Below the pieces are notes generated by a model, which searched no databases, was not told where the DNA came from, and saw nothing but the letters and a program-made list of their open reading frames with translations. A stretch of 64,000 bases of DNA from Icerya purchasi (Eukaryota; Arthropoda; Insecta; Hemiptera; Monophlebidae). Below are positions 60,384 through 64,000 of this stretch, piece by piece (the first letter of the stretch is position 1; the number at the start of each line of letters is the position of its first letter). Where the stretch lies: the NCBI GenBank assembly GCA_039619475.1, contig CM077115.1:558712374-558776373 (forward strand), read 5' to 3'. Both the position numbers and the translations under genes were made by a program.

Positions 60384-63300
60384 ATGTATCGAGAAAATAA
60401 TGAAATATTCATTAATTGGAACTGCAATGGCCTATTTAAACACTTAGAAGATCTTAAACTTCTCACATCTACCTATCAACCATCTATTTTATGCCTTCAA
60501 GAGACTCATTTAAAAAACAATCAAACATTTTACCTTCCTCAATTCAACATTCTGCACAACAACCTTTCTACAAATTGGTCATCTGGTGGAGTTAGTATAG
60601 CCATAAGCTCAGCATTGAACTACACCCAGATTCATCTTCAGACAGACCTTCAAGCGGTCGCCGCTACAGTATTTCTCAATTCTCCCATCACCTTTTGTGC
60701 TTTATATCTCCCCCCCCCCGATGAAAACATATCGCAACTTGAAATTGAAAACCTACTCTCATCTCTACCTCAACCATTCATACTTTGCGGAGACTTCAAC
60801 GCTCACGCCCCTTCATGGGGAGCCTCAAGATTGAACCCCAGAGGAAGAATTCTGGACGACGTAATCTCATCAAGAAGCCTAGGTCTACTTCATCCTAATG
60901 ATCCTACTTACTACAGCTTCTCTTACAAATCCTGGTCAACACTTGATCTTCTTCTCACGTCACCCTCACTGTTAGGAAACCTGAATGTATACAACCATGA
61001 AGATCTTGCAGGCAGCGATCTTGCAGGCAGCGATCACTTCCCCATAATAGTACAATACACTCATTCAAATCCTGCTTTCACCCCTCTAAAACGACGCTGG
61101 AACTACTGCAAAACTGACTGGGATTCATATGCATCGGCACTTCAAACGTCACTTCAGACATTTCCTTCTTCTGTGGACACTTCATCGAATGTTCAATCCT
61201 TTACTGATCTTATTGTGTCTAACTCAAACTCCTGCTCACCAGAAATGAAACAAAATAAGCGCAAAAACGCAGTCCCTTGGTGGACGCCTGAGTGCTCTGC
61301 TGCAATAAGAAACCGACGAAAGGCTCTGAAAACACTGAAATCGTCTCCTTCCATGGAGAATCATATTGACTTCCAACGACTCAGAGCTCGCGCCCGATTC
61401 GTCTTAAAACAAGCAAAACGAAAATCCTGGCAACAATTTGTCCAGGCTATTAATTTGAAAACATCATTATCCAAAGTCTGGAAGAAAATTCAATCACTTG
61501 ATCGAAAAATTTTCTCAACTTTTCCTACTAGTATATCAATAAACAACAAAATAAGTACTGATTTGCTTGAAATAGCGAACTCCTTTGCACAATTTCTAGC
61601 TGATCAATCAAGCAATTCCAACTATCCTCCCTCTGTAGCTGCAAACAAACTGAGCATAGAATCCCTTCCACTAGACTTTAACTCCCAAAATGATGAGCCT
61701 TATAACACACTGATCACTTTTGAAGAACTGCAACTTGCGATTAAAGAAACAAAACCAGCAGCTGTGGGACCTGATGGTGTCCATATCTTTATGCTACAGA
61801 ATGCCACCGAGCCAACTCTCTATCTGCTTTTATCAATATTCAATGAAATCTGGCTCTCAAATACTTTCCCCGACAGCTGGAGAATAGCAGAAGTTATTCC
61901 CATACTTAAACAGAGTAAGAACCCTCTTCTAATTACAAACTATCGTCCTATTTCACTCACTTCTGTCCTTTGCAAAGTGTTTGAAAAAATTGTTAACAAT
62001 CGTTTGATGTGGCTATTGGAAAAGGATAATCTACTCACTAAACACCAGTGTGGCTTCAGAACTGGTCGCTCGACAACAGACCAGCTGCTATTTCTTAAAG
62101 AATCCATTCAAGCTGCATTCCTTCAGAAACACCACGTTCTAGCTGTGTTTTTTGATCTCACCAAAGCTTTCGACGTCATTTGGAGATGTATCATGATTTC
62201 AACGCTGCATAAGTGGAAAATTCGCGGTCACTTGGCAAAATTCATCCAAAATTTCCTCTCCCATAGGCAATTCTATGTTCGTCTAGGCCACATCCACTCT
62301 CAACTTCATTTTCTCCAAAATGGTGTTCCACAAGGATCCGGCCTCAGTCCGACACTGTTCAATATAGGCATAAATGGCATAGCCGATCAGATCCATGCTC
62401 CAGTTCGATTTTCTCTTTTCGCTGATGACTTCGTAATGTTCATCACCTGCTCAGATATTCTGCTAGGAAATGAAATTCCCCAACATGCTGTCAACAATCT
62501 TCACACATGGGCGACAAACAATGGTTTCATGTTCTCTCCAACCAAGACAACAGCCATCCATTTCTGCCGAAACAGACGCTGCTCACATGAAACCAAAATC
62601 TACATAGATAACTCGCCAGTAACAACTTCAGATTCCGTGAAATATCTTGGAATGATATTCGATGAAAGACTATCATGGAAGCTTCATATAAACAATTTGA
62701 AGAATAATTGTATGAAGAAAATGAATATTATCAAAAAACTTTCAAATACAACCTACGGCTCAGACCGCTCCTCTCTCTTAAAAATATACAATTCGTTGAT
62801 TAAATCTAGACTCAACTATCGCTCTTCAGTTTACAGCTCTGCGAATAGATCACTTCTCGACTCCCTCAATACTATCCATCACTCCGCAATCAGATTATCA
62901 ATTGGAGCCTTTCCAACGTCACCTGTAGACAGCATCCTGTGCGAAGCTGGAGAAATCCCTCTTCACTATCACCGTAACATCACTCTACTCAACACGCGCC
63001 TTCACACCCAAACAAACCCATATCTTCCTTCATATAACTTATTACAACAACATCCTACACAATCACGCTCAATTTTCACTCTATCTAGACAAACTAATGA
63101 CCTCCTTACGTCATTGAGTTTGCACCTCCCAACGCCATGCATATCTTCTTCAAGTGCTATGCCTCCTTGGCCTTCCTTCCAAATCTCCGTAAACCTCAGT
63201 CTTTCACAATTTCCTAAGAAAACCACTCCTTCAAACATAATCCTATCCAAGTTCAACGAATTGATTCAACAATTTCCAAACCATCATATTATCTTCACTG

Positions 63301-63716
63301 ATGGAGCCAAAAATTCTCAAGGTACAGGATGTGGAACAGCCACCTCAGATAGAATCTTGCTAAGATTCTCATTACCAAACTCTTTCTCAGTTTTATCAGC
63401 CGAGCTTTACGCCATCAAACTCGTGATAGATGAGATAGTTTCCTCCGATTCTCTTTCTTCTTACCTCATTTGTTCAGACTCTCGCGATGCGCTTCATTCC
63501 ATCTTGAAATGTCATTCTAAACATCAACACCCTTTTGCAAAAGAAATTGTTCACGGCCTCGCAGCATCTAAAAATCAAATCGCGTTCGCATGGATTCCAT
63601 CTCATGTTGGAATACCTGGAAACCGCCTAGCTGATACTGCCGCGAAAGAGGGCTCGATTTTGCTTCCCGCCTCTCGTATATCACCGCCGTTATTCGATCT
63701 TAAAAAATATACGTAA
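60384..63716 (+). CDS. ORF2 polyprotein: endonuclease, reverse transcriptase, RNase H (frameshifted near end)
   Basis: 1110 residues from ATG 60384. Endonuclease: NWNCNG, E40 in QETH, GDFNAH (D137, N139), D188, SDHFPI. Reverse transcriptase: NYRPISL, FFDLTKAFD (D591), GVPQGSGLSPTLF, FADDFVMF (D681, D682). RNase H: FTDGAKN (D973), AELYA (E1007), CSDSRDA (D1032), HVGIPGNRLAD (D1084), all four acids present. Reads stop at TAA 63714-63716, but similarity continues in another frame with VKSAIRHQWN, LRIGHSSLSHSHLL and CSFCNSPTTISHILTSC (C-x2-C-x7-H-x4-C). So one indel near 63710 truncates an otherwise intact enzyme; the true end lies outside the window. Confidence 0.93.
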   Translation: MYRENNEIFINWNCNGLFKHLEDLKLLTSTYQPSILCLQETHLKNNQTFYLPQFNILHNNLSTNWSSGGVSIAISSALNYTQIHLQTDLQAVAATVFLNSPITFCALYLPPPDENISQLEIENLLSSLPQPFILCGDFNAHAPSWGASRLNPRGRILDDVISSRSLGLLHPNDPTYYSFSYKSWSTLDLLLTSPSLLGNLNVYNHEDLAGSDLAGSDHFPIIVQYTHSNPAFTPLKRRWNYCKTDWDSYASALQTSLQTFPSSVDTSSNVQSFTDLIVSNSNSCSPEMKQNKRKNAVPWWTPECSAAIRNRRKALKTLKSSPSMENHIDFQRLRARARFVLKQAKRKSWQQFVQAINLKTSLSKVWKKIQSLDRKIFSTFPTSISINNKISTDLLEIANSFAQFLADQSSNSNYPPSVAANKLSIESLPLDFNSQNDEPYNTLITFEELQLAIKETKPAAVGPDGVHIFMLQNATEPTLYLLLSIFNEIWLSNTFPDSWRIAEVIPILKQSKNPLLITNYRPISLTSVLCKVFEKIVNNRLMWLLEKDNLLTKHQCGFRTGRSTTDQLLFLKESIQAAFLQKHHVLAVFFDLTKAFDVIWRCIMISTLHKWKIRGHLAKFIQNFLSHRQFYVRLGHIHSQLHFLQNGVPQGSGLSPTLFNIGINGIADQIHAPVRFSLFADDFVMFITCSDILLGNEIPQHAVNNLHTWATNNGFMFSPTKTTAIHFCRNRRCSHETKIYIDNSPVTTSDSVKYLGMIFDERLSWKLHINNLKNNCMKKMNIIKKLSNTTYGSDRSSLLKIYNSLIKSRLNYRSSVYSSANRSLLDSLNTIHHSAIRLSIGAFPTSPVDSILCEAGEIPLHYHRNITLLNTRLHTQTNPYLPSYNLLQQHPTQSRSIFTLSRQTNDLLTSLSLHLPTPCISSSSAMPPWPSFQISVNLSLSQFPKKTTPSNIILSKFNELIQQFPNHHIIFTDGAKNSQGTGCGTATSDRILLRFSLPNSFSVLSAELYAIKLVIDEIVSSDSLSSYLICSDSRDALHSILKCHSKHQHPFAKEIVHGLAASKNQIAFAWIPSHVGIPGNRLADTAAKEGSILLPASRISPPLFDLKKYT

Positions 63717-64000
63717 AAAGTGCAATTCGTCATCAATGGAACTGCTACTGGGAAAATCTTCCACTTACTAACAAACTGAGGAGCATTCGCGCTACAACGG
63801 AACCATGGACCACCTCCATTCGCTCCAACCGCAAGGAAGAAGTCGTACTAACTCGTCTCCGCATAGGCCATTCCTCACTGTCCCATTCTCATCTCCTTAC
63901 AAAACAACCTGTTCCCCAGTGCTCCTTTTGCAACTCACCTACAACAATCTCACACATCCTAACGTCATGTCCACTCCTCCATAATGAAAGATCCCAACTC
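63717..64000 (+). pseudogene. C-terminal continuation of ORF2 after a single frameshift
   Basis: From 63713 another frame (GTA AAA AGT) reads VKSAIRHQWNCYWENLPLTN, EVVLTRLRIGHSSLSHSHLL and then the CCHC motif, up to the window edge. The break lies in a run AAAAAATATACGTAAAAAG, where one inserted or lost base explains it. Confidence 0.85.

Larger units (their letters stand above)
58830..64000 (+). mobile_element. I-clade non-LTR retrotransposon, nearly full length, cut by window edge
   Basis: Carries ORF1 and ORF2 in the usual order, separated by 63 bp, with poly-T tracts at 58831-58842 and 60349-60364. ORF2 has endonuclease, reverse transcriptase and RNase H. It lies opposite to the ELOVL gene, in what is probably its first intron. 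The 5' boundary is not defined; 58500-58900 could be its 5'UTR. The 3' end lies beyond the window. Confidence 0.92.

Overview
This window looks like nuclear DNA of an insect. It is strongly AT-rich, its genes are split by GT-AG introns, and transposable elements are dense. The protein matches are insect-like, and Hemiptera or a related order is plausible, but I cannot name the species. There is no prokaryotic or viral gene organisation and no CRISPR array.

Two host genes can be reconstructed, both on the minus strand. (1) Positions 897-15051 carry the 5' half of a class II histone deacetylase of the HDAC6 type: a 5'UTR exon, the start codon at 14913, and nine coding positions that keep frame through every junction and build almost the whole first deacetylase domain. 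The gene runs off the left edge. Position 7 exists twice: 6888-6947 and 6760-6819 are both exactly 60 nt, phase 0 to phase 0, only 68 nt apart. Each encodes the segment with the third zinc-binding Asp, with different flanking residues. This looks like a pair of mutually exclusive exons that swaps part of the catalytic site, and it is the most interesting thing here. (2) Positions 31199-57241 carry the last four coding exons of a very-long-chain fatty acid elongase (ELOVL), including the His-box exon and a C-terminal exon with an Asn-rich tail ending in a dilysine ER signal. Its first coding exon was not found and probably lies past the right edge.

Most of the rest is mobile DNA. HDAC6 introns hold RTE-type reverse transcriptase tails (about 1255-1690, 3436-3730) and a Penelope-like element with thumb and GIY-YIG remnants (11174-12565). 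Between the genes lie a decayed Jockey element (15640-16985), a 2-kb foldback element (24200-26231) and a Harbinger-like fragment (26970-27290). The ELOVL introns hold a deleted piggyBac-like element with TTAA duplications (36748-37697), several fragments of an RNase H-bearing I-type family, a small MITE, a tRNA-derived SINE, a degenerate RTE element (48790-52145), a Jockey tail (52150-53110), a hairpin element (56075-56510), and from about 58.8 kb to the right edge a nearly intact I-clade retrotransposon with ORF1 and ORF2.

Long stretches, notably 16990-24199 and 27290-30700, show only AT-rich sequence, homopolymers and short unsupported reading frames.
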